The position numbers and the translations under genes are program-made. The notes beneath the pieces are model-generated. The model did not search any database and was not told the origin of the DNA. It saw nothing but the letters and a program-made list of their open reading frames with translations. A DNA stretch of 17,840 nt from Pseudomonadota bacterium (GTDB lineage Bacteria; Pseudomonadota; Alphaproteobacteria; Rhizobiales; Rhizobiaceae): positions 1 to 17,840 of the forward strand of contig JAEXXS010000062.1 of NCBI GenBank assembly GCA_023451915.1, written 5' to 3'. Shown here one piece after another: positions 6,354 through 14,004 of the stretch (positions are counted from its first letter, which is position 1; the number at the start of each line of letters is the position of its first letter).

Positions 6354-7856
6354 ATGGCGGACAGGCGTGCGAACGGGCGGGCAAACAGCGCAAAGCTCGT
6401 CGAAAAGGCCGAAAGCGACAGTGCGAATCTGCGCCTTGGCCAATTGCGACTGCTGATTGCGCTCGATGCGCTTCTTGTGGAAGGCAGTGTCGGTGGCGCG
6501 GCCAGGCAGATGGGCTTGAGCATTCCGGCCATGAGCCGTCTGCTCGGCCAGATTCGCGAACATTTCGATGATCCGATTTTTGTCCGCTCCGGTCGCGCGA
6601 TGATCGCGACGCCAAAGGCCGAAGCATTGCGCGGGCGCTTGCGGCGTCTGGCCAATGAAGCCGATGCCTTGATGAAGCCCGATGCCGAAAATGCGCATGT
6701 GTCGGCCTGCACGGGCCACCATGCTGGCCACCATGGATGGAACCGCAGCGCCATCGTCACCCCGCCGCCGCTGACCATTCGCAAGGTGACGGATTTGGAG
6801 AACCATCCCTCGGCGGAATACACCGCCGCCCAGTTCGCCGATATCCAGAGCGAGAACGACCCGACGCGGCGACTGGCCAAATATATTGCTGTCGTTGGCC
6901 GCAAGGCGGGACATACCCGCCCGCTGGAAATGCATGAGGCGGAAGACGCCTTTACGACCATCTTTGTAGGCGAAGCCGATCCGATGCAGATCAGTGCGCT
7001 CCTGCGCTTGATCCACTATCGCGGGCTGACCGCGCCGGAGCTTGCGGGCATGGCGCGGGCATCTGCGCGGTTTTATGCAGCGGGCACGAGTATCAACACG
7101 CCCGCGCTGGACTGGCCCGCCTATCTGTCTCCGAATTCAGCACAGTCGCCATGGTTCATGCTCTCGGCATTGCTGGTCGCGCGCGCCGGATATCCGGTGC
7201 TGATGCATGGCAGTTGCGGGGTCGGCGAACTGTCCGGCAAACTGGAGATTGCGGCGGAAGCGATCAGCCTGCCGATTGCTACGTCGCATGAACTCGCGGA
7301 AAGCGCGCTCAGAGCCCATGGCATATGCTTCATGCCGATGGCGGGTTTTGCCCCGCAGGTGCAGGCGCTGCTGGCACTTTATCCGCTGTTTGAATCGCGT
7401 TCGCCGGTGAACAGTCTTGTGCACCTCTTGAACCCCATGGGGCTGAAATCGTCATTTCTCGGCGTATCCCAGCCCGCTTATCGCGAATTACACCGCGATG
7501 CCGCCGTGCTGCTCGACATGCAGTCGGTTTCGGTCGTCTCGACCAGCCGTGATGTGGCGGAACTCGTTCCGCACCGCAGGCACACAATATATCGTTACGT
7601 GCATGGGCAATCGAGCGCCTTGCAACTGCCGACGCTTTCGAAGGAGAGCAGCGACAAGCATTCAAGCCTCAGTTCGTTTGAATATTGGCGTAGCGTTTGG
7701 ACGGGTGCGGCCATCGACAAACGCGCCGAAAGCACGGTCATTGCGACTGCGGCCATGGCGATGATGACGGCCACTGCCGCTGATAATGACAGCTATGATG
7801 CGTTTCACCAGAAGGCCGCCGACATGTGGCGCAGCCGCCATTCCGGCAATAGCTGA
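6354..7856 (+). CDS. LysR-like HTH fused to a TrpD2/YbiB-like glycosyltransferase-3 domain (putative regulator)
   Basis: This 500-residue protein has two recognisable parts. Residues about 26-95 are a winged helix of LysR/NodD type (LRLGQLRLLIALDALL, GGAARQMGLSIPAMSRLL, DDPIFVRSGRAMIATPKAEAL). No LysR substrate-binding domain follows. Instead, residues about 160-490 resemble the anthranilate phosphoribosyltransferase fold of TrpD2/YbiB (ISALLRLIHYRGLTAPELAGMARA, WFMLSALLVARAGYPVLMHG, then RSPVNSLVHLLNPMG). The PRPP loop GTGGDG of true TrpD is replaced by YLSPNSAQSP and the KxxSSRSG block by CGVGELSGK, so phosphoribosyl transfer is unlikely. Between the parts is a Cys/His cluster, C119-x2-HH-x2-HH. 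E. coli YbiB binds nucleic acid. The gene is divergent from the receptor with 177 bases between starts. A DNA-binding regulator is inferred; its ligand is unknown. SD signal is weak (GAGG about 13 bases upstream). Confidence 0.82.
   Translation: MADRRANGRANSAKLVEKAESDSANLRLGQLRLLIALDALLVEGSVGGAARQMGLSIPAMSRLLGQIREHFDDPIFVRSGRAMIATPKAEALRGRLRRLANEADALMKPDAENAHVSACTGHHAGHHGWNRSAIVTPPPLTIRKVTDLENHPSAEYTAAQFADIQSENDPTRRLAKYIAVVGRKAGHTRPLEMHEAEDAFTTIFVGEADPMQISALLRLIHYRGLTAPELAGMARASARFYAAGTSINTPALDWPAYLSPNSAQSPWFMLSALLVARAGYPVLMHGSCGVGELSGKLEIAAEAISLPIATSHELAESALRAHGICFMPMAGFAPQVQALLALYPLFESRSPVNSLVHLLNPMGLKSSFLGVSQPAYRELHRDAAVLLDMQSVSVVSTSRDVAELVPHRRHTIYRYVHGQSSALQLPTLSKESSDKHSSLSSFEYWRSVWTGAAIDKRAESTVIATAAMAMMTATAADNDSYDAFHQKAADMWRSRHSGNS
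6714..6735 (+). repeat. Tandem 12-base repeat encoding the His-rich linker
   Basis: GGCCACCATG occurs twice, at 6714-6723 and 6726-6735, with period 12. Each copy encodes GHHA or GHHG, so the two His-His pairs of the linker look like an in-frame duplication. Confidence 0.75.
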
Positions 7857-7864
7857 GTGGTAGT

Positions 7865-8001
7865 GTTTGAATCAAAAAGCGGCAGGCCGTAGCGAAAATG
7901 GTGATTTCGAGAACCGGAGCGGAGCGTACTTAAAGGTACGTGAGCACCGGAAGCGCAGAAATTGCCATTTGCAGCCCGGCATGGCGACTTTTGGATCAAA
8001 C
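7865..8001. repeat. 137-bp imperfect palindrome (REP/MITE-like element)
   Basis: The two ends, GTTTGAATCAAAAAG and CTTTTGGATCAAAC, are near-perfect inverted copies. Internal segments pair in order: AAATGG with CCATTT, ATTTC with GAAAT, CCGG with CCGG, and CGTAC with GTACG around the centre at about 7932. The element begins 8 bases after the stop of the HTH-GT3 gene, with no coding potential. I recall similar dispersed palindromes in Brucellaceae but cannot name the family. As RNA it would fold into one long hairpin and could end or stabilise the upstream transcript. Confidence 0.72.
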
Positions 8002-8006
8002 AACTA

Positions 8007-8018
8007 GGGGTTAACCCC
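8007..8018. promoter_or_regulatory. Perfect 12-bp palindrome GGGGTTAACCCC (candidate operator)
   Basis: This perfect dyad overlaps a second, imperfect one at 8016-8027 (CCCAATATCGGG). It lies about 260 bases upstream of the aldehyde dehydrogenase operon, between the long palindrome and the leader. A regulator site is possible; which protein binds is unknown. Confidence 0.4.
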
Positions 8019-8032
8019 AATATCGGGAGCAC

Positions 8033-8231
8033 ATCCTCCATTCTATTATCCCCCTGTCAAGCAAATGGGGAGGATTTGCCGGAGGAGCGATACGTGCGAA
8101 CTGATCGGCCAGGTTCTGGCATCCGTTCCGCCACGACCCAGCCGTCCAGCGTCCTTTCAAGCTGACTCACCGCACCACCGCTTAAGGCGTGCAGCGCGCG
8201 TATCCGCGCGCCGGTCAAGCCTCCCCATTTG
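8033..8231 (+). promoter_or_regulatory. Leader with mutually exclusive pairing upstream of the aldehyde dehydrogenase operon
   Basis: This fills most of the 418-base gap 7857-8274, which has no gene I can support. CAAATGGGGAGG (8062-8073) is an exact inverted copy of CCTCCCCATTTG (8220-8231). Nearly the same segment (8064-8075) can instead pair with ATCCTCCATT (8033-8042) with a two-base bulge. A separate GC hairpin, GCGCGCG-TATC-CGCGCGC, is at 8194-8211. The downstream partner ends about 30 bases before the Shine-Dalgarno AAAGGA (8262-8267). I recognise no known riboswitch class. Confidence 0.35.
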
Positions 8232-8274
8232 GCGTCTGGTGCGGCGACCTGAGGAAGATCAGAAAGGACCCACT

Positions 8275-9216
8275 ATGTCCAAGAAGAAATGCGCGATCAT
8301 TGGTTCCGGCAATATTGGTACGGATTTGATGATCAAGGTGATGCGCACGTCGAAGAATATCGAGATGGGCGCAATGGTCGGCATCGATCCGAATTCGGAT
8401 GGTCTGGCACGCGCCGCCCGGCTCGGCGTGCCGGTCACCCATGAAGGCATCGACGGGCTGATGCGTATGCCGGAATATCGCGATATTGATATCGTGTTTG
8501 ATGCCACCTCGGCCAAAGCTCATCTTCACAATGACGCGCTGTTGCAGAAAGACGGCAAAAAGGTCATTGACCTGACACCTGCCGCCATCGGCCCCTTCAC
8601 CATTCCCGCCATCAATGGCGACGCCAATATCGATGAGCCGAACGTCAACATGGTCACATGCGGCGGTCAGGCAACGATCCCGATGGTCTATGCCGTCAGG
8701 CGCGCAACCGACCGCGTGGTCTATGGCGAAATCGTCGCTTCAATCTCGTCGCGCTCGGCTGGTCCCGGCACCCGCGCCAATATCGATGAATTTACCGAAA
8801 CCACGTCGAAGGCGATCCGCGAGCTGGGCGGTGCCGAACGCGGCAAGGCGCTGATTATTCTCAACCCTGCCGAACCGCCGCTCATCATGCGCGATACGGT
8901 GTTTGTCCTGTCGCAAGGCGGCAGCCGTGAAGCCATCGAGGCTTCGATTGCCGAAATGGTCAATACGGTCCAGGCCTATGTGCCGGGCTATCGCCTGAAG
9001 CAGAAGGTTCAGTTCGAAGTCATCGGCGATAATGCGCCGGTTCGCGTGCCGGGCATCGGGCTGGTATCGGGTCTCAAGACGACGATCCTGCTCGAAGTCG
9101 AAGGCGCGGCCCATTATCTGCCAGCCTATGCCGGCAATCTCGACATCATGACATCCGCTGCATTGGTCACTGCCGATCATTGGGCAGCAAAAGCGCTTGC
9201 CAAGGAGGCTGCATAA
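8275..9216 (+). CDS. mhpF: Acetaldehyde dehydrogenase (acylating), DmpF/MhpF family
   Basis: This enzyme converts acetaldehyde, NAD+ and CoA to acetyl-CoA, normally receiving acetaldehyde by channelling from its aldolase partner encoded next. It has 313 residues, the family length. The N-terminus is a Rossmann motif ([14 protein letters not shown]), and the catalytic Cys is residue 129 in [14 protein letters not shown], the counterpart of DmpF Cys132. [22 protein letters not shown] and [14 protein letters not shown] are conserved family blocks. Start is ATG 8275, with AAAGGA 7 bases upstream; the open frame extends further 5' but carries no family sequence. Its TAA shares one base with the aldolase ATG (TAATG). 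The gene leads a three-gene operon. Confidence 0.95.
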   Translation: MSKKKCAIIGSGNIGTDLMIKVMRTSKNIEMGAMVGIDPNSDGLARAARLGVPVTHEGIDGLMRMPEYRDIDIVFDATSAKAHLHNDALLQKDGKKVIDLTPAAIGPFTIPAINGDANIDEPNVNMVTCGGQATIPMVYAVRRATDRVVYGEIVASISSRSAGPGTRANIDEFTETTSKAIRELGGAERGKALIILNPAEPPLIMRDTVFVLSQGGSREAIEASIAEMVNTVQAYVPGYRLKQKVQFEVIGDNAPVRVPGIGLVSGLKTTILLEVEGAAHYLPAYAGNLDIMTSAALVTADHWAAKALAKEAA

Positions 9217-10244
9217 TGGCCCGCTCCAATCCCGATAAGCTCTATGTTCAGGATGTCACGCTGCGCGACGGCATGCATTCGATCCGCCATCAATATACGC
9301 TGAAAGATGTCGTCGCCATCGCAAAGGCGCTGGATGCCGCCAAGGTGGACGCGATTGAAATCACCCATGGTGACGGCCTTGCCGGTTCGACCTTCAATTA
9401 CGGTTTCGGCCTGCGTGACGATGTCGAATGGATCGGCGCCGTTGCCGACGCCTGCGAACATGCCCGCGTCACCGTGCTGCTCATTCCGGGCATTGGCACG
9501 GTGCATGATCTGAAGGAAGCCTACAATGCCGGTGCACGCTCGGTTCGCGTTGCGACCCATTGCACCGAGGCCGACGTATCGCGCCAGCATATCGAGGCTG
9601 CGCGTGATCTCGGCATGGACACGATCGGCTTCCTGATGATGTCGCACATGGCCGAGCCGGAAAAGCTGGTCGAACAGGCGACGCTGATGGAAAGCTATGG
9701 CGCGGAATGCGTCTATGTCACCGACTCCGCAGGCGCGCTGTTGCCCGAGCAATATACGCTGCGCGTCAAGGCGCTGCGCGATGCGCTGCGTCCTGAAACC
9801 GAAATCGGCGTTCACACCCACCACAATCTGACGCTTGGTGTTGCCAATGCCGTTGCCGGTATCGAGGCGGGCGCTGTTCGCGTTGATGCATCGCTGGCAG
9901 GCATGGGAGCAGGGGCTGGCAATGCGCCGCTTGAAGGTCTGATCGCTGTTCTCAACCGCAAGGGCATCGATACGGGCTGCGACCTCTATGGCCTGATGGA
10001 TGCTGCCGACGATCTGGTGCGTCCGTTGCAGGACCGTCCGGTGCGGGTGGACCGTGAAAGCCTCTCGCTCGGCTATGCGGGTGTCTATTCGAGCTTCCTG
10101 CGTCATGCGGAAAACGCCTCGAAACTTTATGGCGTCGATACGCGCGAAATCCTCATCGAACTTGGCAAGCGCCGCATGGTCGGCGGCCAGGAAGACATGA
10201 TCATCGACGTGGCGCTCGACATTCTCAAAAACAAGGCCGCGTAA
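9216..10244 (+). CDS. mhpE: 4-hydroxy-2-oxovalerate aldolase, DmpG/MhpE family
   Basis: This class II metal-dependent pyruvate aldolase splits 4-hydroxy-2-oxovalerate into pyruvate and acetaldehyde, the last carbon-carbon cleavage of meta-cleavage aromatic degradation. It has 342 residues. Catalytic and metal residues known for DmpG fall at identical numbers here: Arg17, Asp18 and His21 in TLRDGMHS, metal ligands His200 and His202 in GVHTHHN, and Tyr291 in YAGVYSSF. The C-terminal part ([32 protein letters not shown]) is the communication domain that contacts the dehydrogenase. Start is ATG 9216, preceded by AAGGAG, overlapping the upstream stop by one base, consistent with making the two subunits 1:1. 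No hydratase (DmpE/MhpD) or ring-cleavage gene is in the window. Confidence 0.96.
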   Translation: MARSNPDKLYVQDVTLRDGMHSIRHQYTLKDVVAIAKALDAAKVDAIEITHGDGLAGSTFNYGFGLRDDVEWIGAVADACEHARVTVLLIPGIGTVHDLKEAYNAGARSVRVATHCTEADVSRQHIEAARDLGMDTIGFLMMSHMAEPEKLVEQATLMESYGAECVYVTDSAGALLPEQYTLRVKALRDALRPETEIGVHTHHNLTLGVANAVAGIEAGAVRVDASLAGMGAGAGNAPLEGLIAVLNRKGIDTGCDLYGLMDAADDLVRPLQDRPVRVDRESLSLGYAGVYSSFLRHAENASKLYGVDTREILIELGKRRMVGGQEDMIIDVALDILKNKAA

Positions 10245-10269
10245 AGCGGCCCACTCAGGAGGAAATGCT

Positions 10270-11598
10270 ATGACCGTCTTGGAGGGCGCGGCTTCTGCAC
10301 GCGTAGAAAAAGACACTTTGATTACCGATGGCGACCGCCGTCGCGCGCTGATCGGCAGCGCGGTTGGCAGCACCATCGAATGGTATGACTACTTCCTTTA
10401 TGGCACCATGTCGGCCATCGTGTTCGGAAAGCTGTTCTTTCCGTCCGACGATCCGGTGACCAGCCAGCTTCTGGCGCTTGCCTCCTTCGCGCTGGCCTTC
10501 CTGATCCGCCCCATTGGCGGCATCGTGTTCAGCCATATCGGCGACCGTATCGGACGTAAGAAGACGCTCGTCATCACGCTTTCCATCATGGGCATATCGA
10601 CGGTGCTGATCGGTCTGATGCCGACCTATGCCACCATTGGCGTCTGGGCGCCGATCCTCCTGACGCTCCTGCGTTTGTTGCAGGGCCTGGCGCTGGGCGG
10701 CGAATGGGGCGGTGGCGTGCTTCTGGCGGTGGAATATTCCCCGCGTCAAAAGCGCGGCTTCTATGGCGCGGTGCCGCAGACCGGCGCATTGTTTGGTCTG
10801 GCGCTCGGCAATCTGGTGACATCCGGTCTTGCGCTCGGCTTCACGGAAGAAGCGTTCCTGTCCTATGGCTGGCGCATTCCGTTCGTGCTTTCCATCGTGC
10901 TGGTCGCCATCGGCATGTGGATCCGCAACGCCGTTGACGAAACCCCATCCTTCAAGCGTGTGGCTGCGGCCAATACCGCCAAGAAGGTGCCGCTGGTCGA
11001 AACGCTGACCAAGCATTGGCGCGCGGTTCTGATCGTCATCGGCGCGAAGTTCATCGAAACCTCGACTTTCTTCCTGTTCGCAACCTTCACGGTTTCCTAT
11101 CTGGTGGGCCTCGGTTTCGAGCGCGTCCATGCTCTCAATTCCGTGCTGATCGCGGCATTGATCGCCGTTCCGGTCATGCTCTATTTCGGCAGCCTGTCCG
11201 ACCGTATCGGTCGTAAGAAGGTGTTCCTGCTCGGCACGGTAGCCATGGTCATCTATACGGTGCCTTACTTCTGGCTGCTCAATCAGGGCTCCTGGGTCGT
11301 GGCAACGCTTGCCGTGGTGATCGGCTTCGCCATTATCTGGTCGACCTATGGTTCGGTGCTCGGCACGTTCTTTGCTGAAAGCTTCCCCGCAGATGTCCGC
11401 TATACCGGCGTTTCGCTCGGCTATCAGGTGGGCGCAGCCATCGTCGGCGGTCCGCTGCCGCTGATCGCAACCGCTCTGCTGGCCAAGTATAATGGCAGCT
11501 ATCTGCCGATTGCTGTGTTCATCGCGGCTTGCGGCGTCATCTCGTTGATCGCGGTGGCCTGCACAACCGACAGAAGCGGTCAGCATCTGGACGACTGA
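10270..11598 (+). CDS. MFS transporter, metabolite:H+ symporter (MHS) family
   Basis: This is an inner-membrane proton symporter of 442 residues with twelve predicted helices. MHS hallmarks are GSTIEWYDYFLYG at the start of helix 1, GDRIGRKKTL in loop 2-3, RLLQGLALGGEWGGGVLL in helix 4, and SDRIGRKKV in loop 8-9. The family carries small organic acids and osmolytes (shikimate ShiA, 2-oxoglutarate KgtP, proline ProP). The gene begins 25 bases after the aldolase stop with AGGAGG 8 bases before the ATG, so it is probably co-transcribed. It may import the compound that the dehydrogenase-aldolase pair helps degrade, plausibly a hydroxy-oxo acid or aromatic acid. The substrate cannot be read from sequence. 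Confidence 0.9.
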   Translation: MTVLEGAASARVEKDTLITDGDRRRALIGSAVGSTIEWYDYFLYGTMSAIVFGKLFFPSDDPVTSQLLALASFALAFLIRPIGGIVFSHIGDRIGRKKTLVITLSIMGISTVLIGLMPTYATIGVWAPILLTLLRLLQGLALGGEWGGGVLLAVEYSPRQKRGFYGAVPQTGALFGLALGNLVTSGLALGFTEEAFLSYGWRIPFVLSIVLVAIGMWIRNAVDETPSFKRVAAANTAKKVPLVETLTKHWRAVLIVIGAKFIETSTFFLFATFTVSYLVGLGFERVHALNSVLIAALIAVPVMLYFGSLSDRIGRKKVFLLGTVAMVIYTVPYFWLLNQGSWVVATLAVVIGFAIIWSTYGSVLGTFFAESFPADVRYTGVSLGYQVGAAIVGGPLPLIATALLAKYNGSYLPIAVFIAACGVISLIAVACTTDRSGQHLDD

Positions 11599-11621
11599 TC
11601 CTGACCTGCAAAAATAAATGG

Positions 11622-11647
11622 AGCCGGCTTACGCCGGCTTCTTTTTT
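11622..11647 (+). terminator. Convergent intrinsic terminator
   Basis: AGCCGGC-TTAC-GCCGGCT (11622-11639) forms a perfect 7-bp stem with a 4-base loop, followed on the plus strand by TTCTTTTTT. It ends the mhpF-mhpE-MFS operon. The left arm and loop also contain the regulator gene's stop codon on the other strand, where TTTATTTTT downstream may let it work in both directions. Confidence 0.85.
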
Positions 11648-12252
11648 GCGCTTTCGCTAAAAGATAGTTTCTGACGCACCAGCTCCGCCACATTCGTCAC
11701 CTGCATCTTTTCCATCACGCGGCTGCGATGCACCTCAACGGTCTTGATGCTGATATCCATCAGATCGGCGATCTGCTTGTTGAGCTTTCCCGCCACAATA
11801 TATTCCAGCACTTCTTTCTCGCGCTGCGTCAGGCTTTCATAGCGGCGAGCAAAATCATCCGCCTGCTGACGCAGCCGTGCATTTTCCCGCGCCCTGGCGA
11901 GACAGAATTCGATCCGCTCCAGCACATATTGATCGTCGAGCGGTTTTTCGATGAAATCCACCACCCCGTCGCGAAAGGCCGTGACGGCCATCGGCACGTC
12001 ACCATGGCCAGTGACGATGATCGTCGGCAGCTCGACGCCAAGCGCCTGCAGGCGGCGGTGCAGCTCCAGACCGGTTATGCCCGACATGCGCACATCGGCG
12101 ATCACGCAGCCGGACATATCCGGCGATGCGATATTCAGAAAGGCTTCCGCCGAATCGAAAGCGCGAACGGTATATTGGCTTGATTCCAGCAGCCAGACGA
12201 GCGAATCGCGAAAGGCTTCGTCGTCATCGATGACATAGACCGCTTCGCTCAT
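11629..12252 (-). CDS. FixJ-family response regulator
   Basis: This 207-residue two-component regulator has a receiver domain (1-120) with acidic residues Asp9-11, phosphoacceptor Asp53 in IADVRMSG, Thr81 in VTGHGDVPMAV and Lys103 in EKPLDD. It ends with a LuxR-type HTH (about 140-195) reading LTQREKEVLEYIVAGKLNKQIA then DISIKTVEVHRSRVMEKM. The start ATG (12252-12250) overlaps the kinase TGA as ATGA, so it is translationally coupled; an in-frame extension upstream lies inside the kinase and is rejected. DctR, TodT/StyR and MctR-type regulators of organic acid or aromatic uptake share this layout. Likely targets are its convergent neighbours (MHS transporter operon), which is inference. Confidence 0.94.
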   Translation of the reverse strand: MSEAVYVIDDDEAFRDSLVWLLESSQYTVRAFDSAEAFLNIASPDMSGCVIADVRMSGITGLELHRRLQALGVELPTIIVTGHGDVPMAVTAFRDGVVDFIEKPLDDQYVLERIEFCLARARENARLRQQADDFARRYESLTQREKEVLEYIVAGKLNKQIADLMDISIKTVEVHRSRVMEKMQVTNVAELVRQKLSFSESAKKKPA

Positions 12253-13847
12253 GCTGCATTTACCTGACGGGCGCCGCTGACAGGCAGCGTGAAATGAAAG
12301 GAGGTGCCGCCTTCCGGATTTGGTTCCGCCCAAAGCCTCCCCCGATGAAACTCCATGATCGAGCGGCAGATATTGAGCCCGACACCCATGCCTTCGGCCT
12401 TGGTTGTATAGAACGTGTCGAATATCTTGTCGAAATCGCCTTCTGCGATACCCTGCCCGAAATCCAGCACCGTCGTTACCACCTCTTGCCCGTCAGGACT
12501 GATTCTGGCCGAAACGATGATATCGCGCCGTGGCGCGGGCACGGCTGACGTGGCCTCGATGGCGTTTCGCAACAGGTTGAACACGACCTGTTCGATCATT
12601 ACGCGGTCGGCCAGCACGGTCGGCAAGTCTTTCGCAATATCGACCTTGATCTTGAAACCGCGCCTGCGCGATTCGATCTCGGCGATGGATGCGGTCTCCT
12701 CGACAATCTCCCGCAATATTTGCGGCTGCGGGGTCGGCTCGCTGCGGCGCAGAAAATCGCGAATGCGCGACACGATGCCGGATGCGCGGCTTGCCTGCCG
12801 GGACGCTTTCTTCATGGCGTCAAGCAAGGCTGCGCGGTCGTCGCTGCCTGCCTCCAGCCGCCGCACCGATCCCATGCAATAATTGCTGACTGCGGCAAGC
12901 GGCTGGTTCAACTCATGCGCAAGACTCACGGCCATTTCACCCATGGAAATCAGCCTCGCTGTCTGTTCGAGACGCAAGGCGCTGTCGCGCTCGAAGGCAA
13001 GTGCGGCCTCGCGTTCGGCTTGCGCCTTTGCTTCCTGCTCGCGCAGCTTTGCTTGCAGAATCTCGAATTCCTGGCCGGTTTTCTTGAATATTTCCACGGC
13101 GCGCGCGATATCGCCAATCTCGTCGCGGCGATCCTGATCCTTGACCGTCAAATCATATTTGCGGCGGGTAAGCTGGCCGATGACCGCTGTCAGTCGCCCG
13201 AGCGGACGCGTGATGCTGCGCGACAGGAGTATCAGAAGCGCCGTGGTGACAACGGCAATCGTGGCGAGAATGCCGCCAGCGCGTAGCAGCACGGCCTTGG
13301 TCTCACTATCCACATCTTCCAGATAGATGCCGGTCGCGATAAACCACTGCCATGGCTCGAAGGGCATGACATAGGCCATTTTCTCGCCGCTTACATTCGT
13401 ATTGGGCTTGGTGAATTCATAGCGCACCACGCCGCCGCCGGCCTTGGCGGTATCGACCTGCATCTGCACATAATGACGGCCTTCGGAATCGACCAATGTG
13501 GATGCGTCCGTGCCTTCCAGATCGGGCCGGATCGGCAGAAGCACGGAATTGCCGTCGAAATCGTCAATGAAGAAATATTCGTCATTGGCATAGCGCAGCT
13601 TGCGCAGGGTTTCGACGGCATTGTGCTTGGCCTCAGCTTCGCTGATCTCGCCACCCTGGAAGCGGTCATATTCTTCCTGAATGATCTTGCGGCCGATTTC
13701 CGTCAGATTGCGAACCATGGTGACACGGTCATCAATCATCTGTTCGCGCAGCGCATGCACCGTCACGGCGGCCATGACCAGCAAGCCGATCAGGCTGACA
13801 AGGCTCGACAGAAGAAGTTTGGAACCGATACCCAATTTGATTCTCAT
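12249..13847 (-). CDS. Cache-domain sensor histidine kinase (DctS/MctS-like)
   Basis: This is an inner-membrane kinase of 532 residues from ATG 13847 (MRIKLGIGSKLLLSSL). Order: TM1 at about 10-30; periplasmic single Cache domain at about 36-180 with the family motifs RYANDEYFFIDDFDGN and PFEPWQWFIATGIYLEDVD; TM2 at about 188-209; HAMP; a charged coiled coil (LREQEAKAQAEREAALAFERD); HisKA with His311 in SLAHELNQPLAAVSNY; and HATPase with N box NLLRNAIEA, DFGQG and GMGVGL. Cache_2 domains of this kind often sense short carboxylates, so an organic acid is a reasonable ligand. No good Shine-Dalgarno precedes the ATG; a TTG at 13952 would add 35 residues that look non-native. Its stop overlaps the regulator start. 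Confidence 0.93.
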   Translation of the reverse strand: MRIKLGIGSKLLLSSLVSLIGLLVMAAVTVHALREQMIDDRVTMVRNLTEIGRKIIQEEYDRFQGGEISEAEAKHNAVETLRKLRYANDEYFFIDDFDGNSVLLPIRPDLEGTDASTLVDSEGRHYVQMQVDTAKAGGGVVRYEFTKPNTNVSGEKMAYVMPFEPWQWFIATGIYLEDVDSETKAVLLRAGGILATIAVVTTALLILLSRSITRPLGRLTAVIGQLTRRKYDLTVKDQDRRDEIGDIARAVEIFKKTGQEFEILQAKLREQEAKAQAEREAALAFERDSALRLEQTARLISMGEMAVSLAHELNQPLAAVSNYCMGSVRRLEAGSDDRAALLDAMKKASRQASRASGIVSRIRDFLRRSEPTPQPQILREIVEETASIAEIESRRRGFKIKVDIAKDLPTVLADRVMIEQVVFNLLRNAIEATSAVPAPRRDIIVSARISPDGQEVVTTVLDFGQGIAEGDFDKIFDTFYTTKAEGMGVGLNICRSIMEFHRGRLWAEPNPEGGTSFHFTLPVSGARQVNAA

Positions 13848-14004
13848 GATGAAAACAGTGCTGGCGCCGACATATGTGTTCGCGCTGCTCTTTATCGTAA
13901 TGTCACTGTTGCAATCATCAAGCGGTGATTTTCCCACGCCGGGGTCTATCAACTTTGTGTCATTTGCCCTAGATCATCCAGGAATACGATACAGATTATC
14001 AGCC

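Noticed and set aside
6354..7856. Calling the regulator a functional anthranilate phosphoribosyltransferase or an ordinary LysR regulator
   Set aside because: The PRPP loop GTGGDG is absent, so catalysis is unlikely; the LysR effector domain is absent, so the ordinary label would mislead.
8113..8132. Possible sigma54 (-24/-12) promoter TGGCAT...CCGC before the operon
   Set aside because: The -12 TTGC element is missing, and the nearby regulator is FixJ-type, which works with sigma70.
8065..8274. In-frame N-terminal extension of the acetaldehyde dehydrogenase
   Set aside because: The family starts at [10 protein letters not shown], and a good Shine-Dalgarno precedes ATG 8275; the extension is Arg/Pro-rich and unlike the family.
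9177..10376. Minus-strand open frame of 399 codons opposite the aldolase gene
   Set aside because: It lies antisense to a gene with every catalytic residue in place, has no recognisable domain, and spans the next gene's ribosome site.
10255..11586. Long minus-strand open frame (443 codons) opposite the MHS transporter gene
   Set aside because: The translation is rich in His, Gln, Asp and Arg with no family pattern, as expected opposite a GC-rich membrane protein gene.
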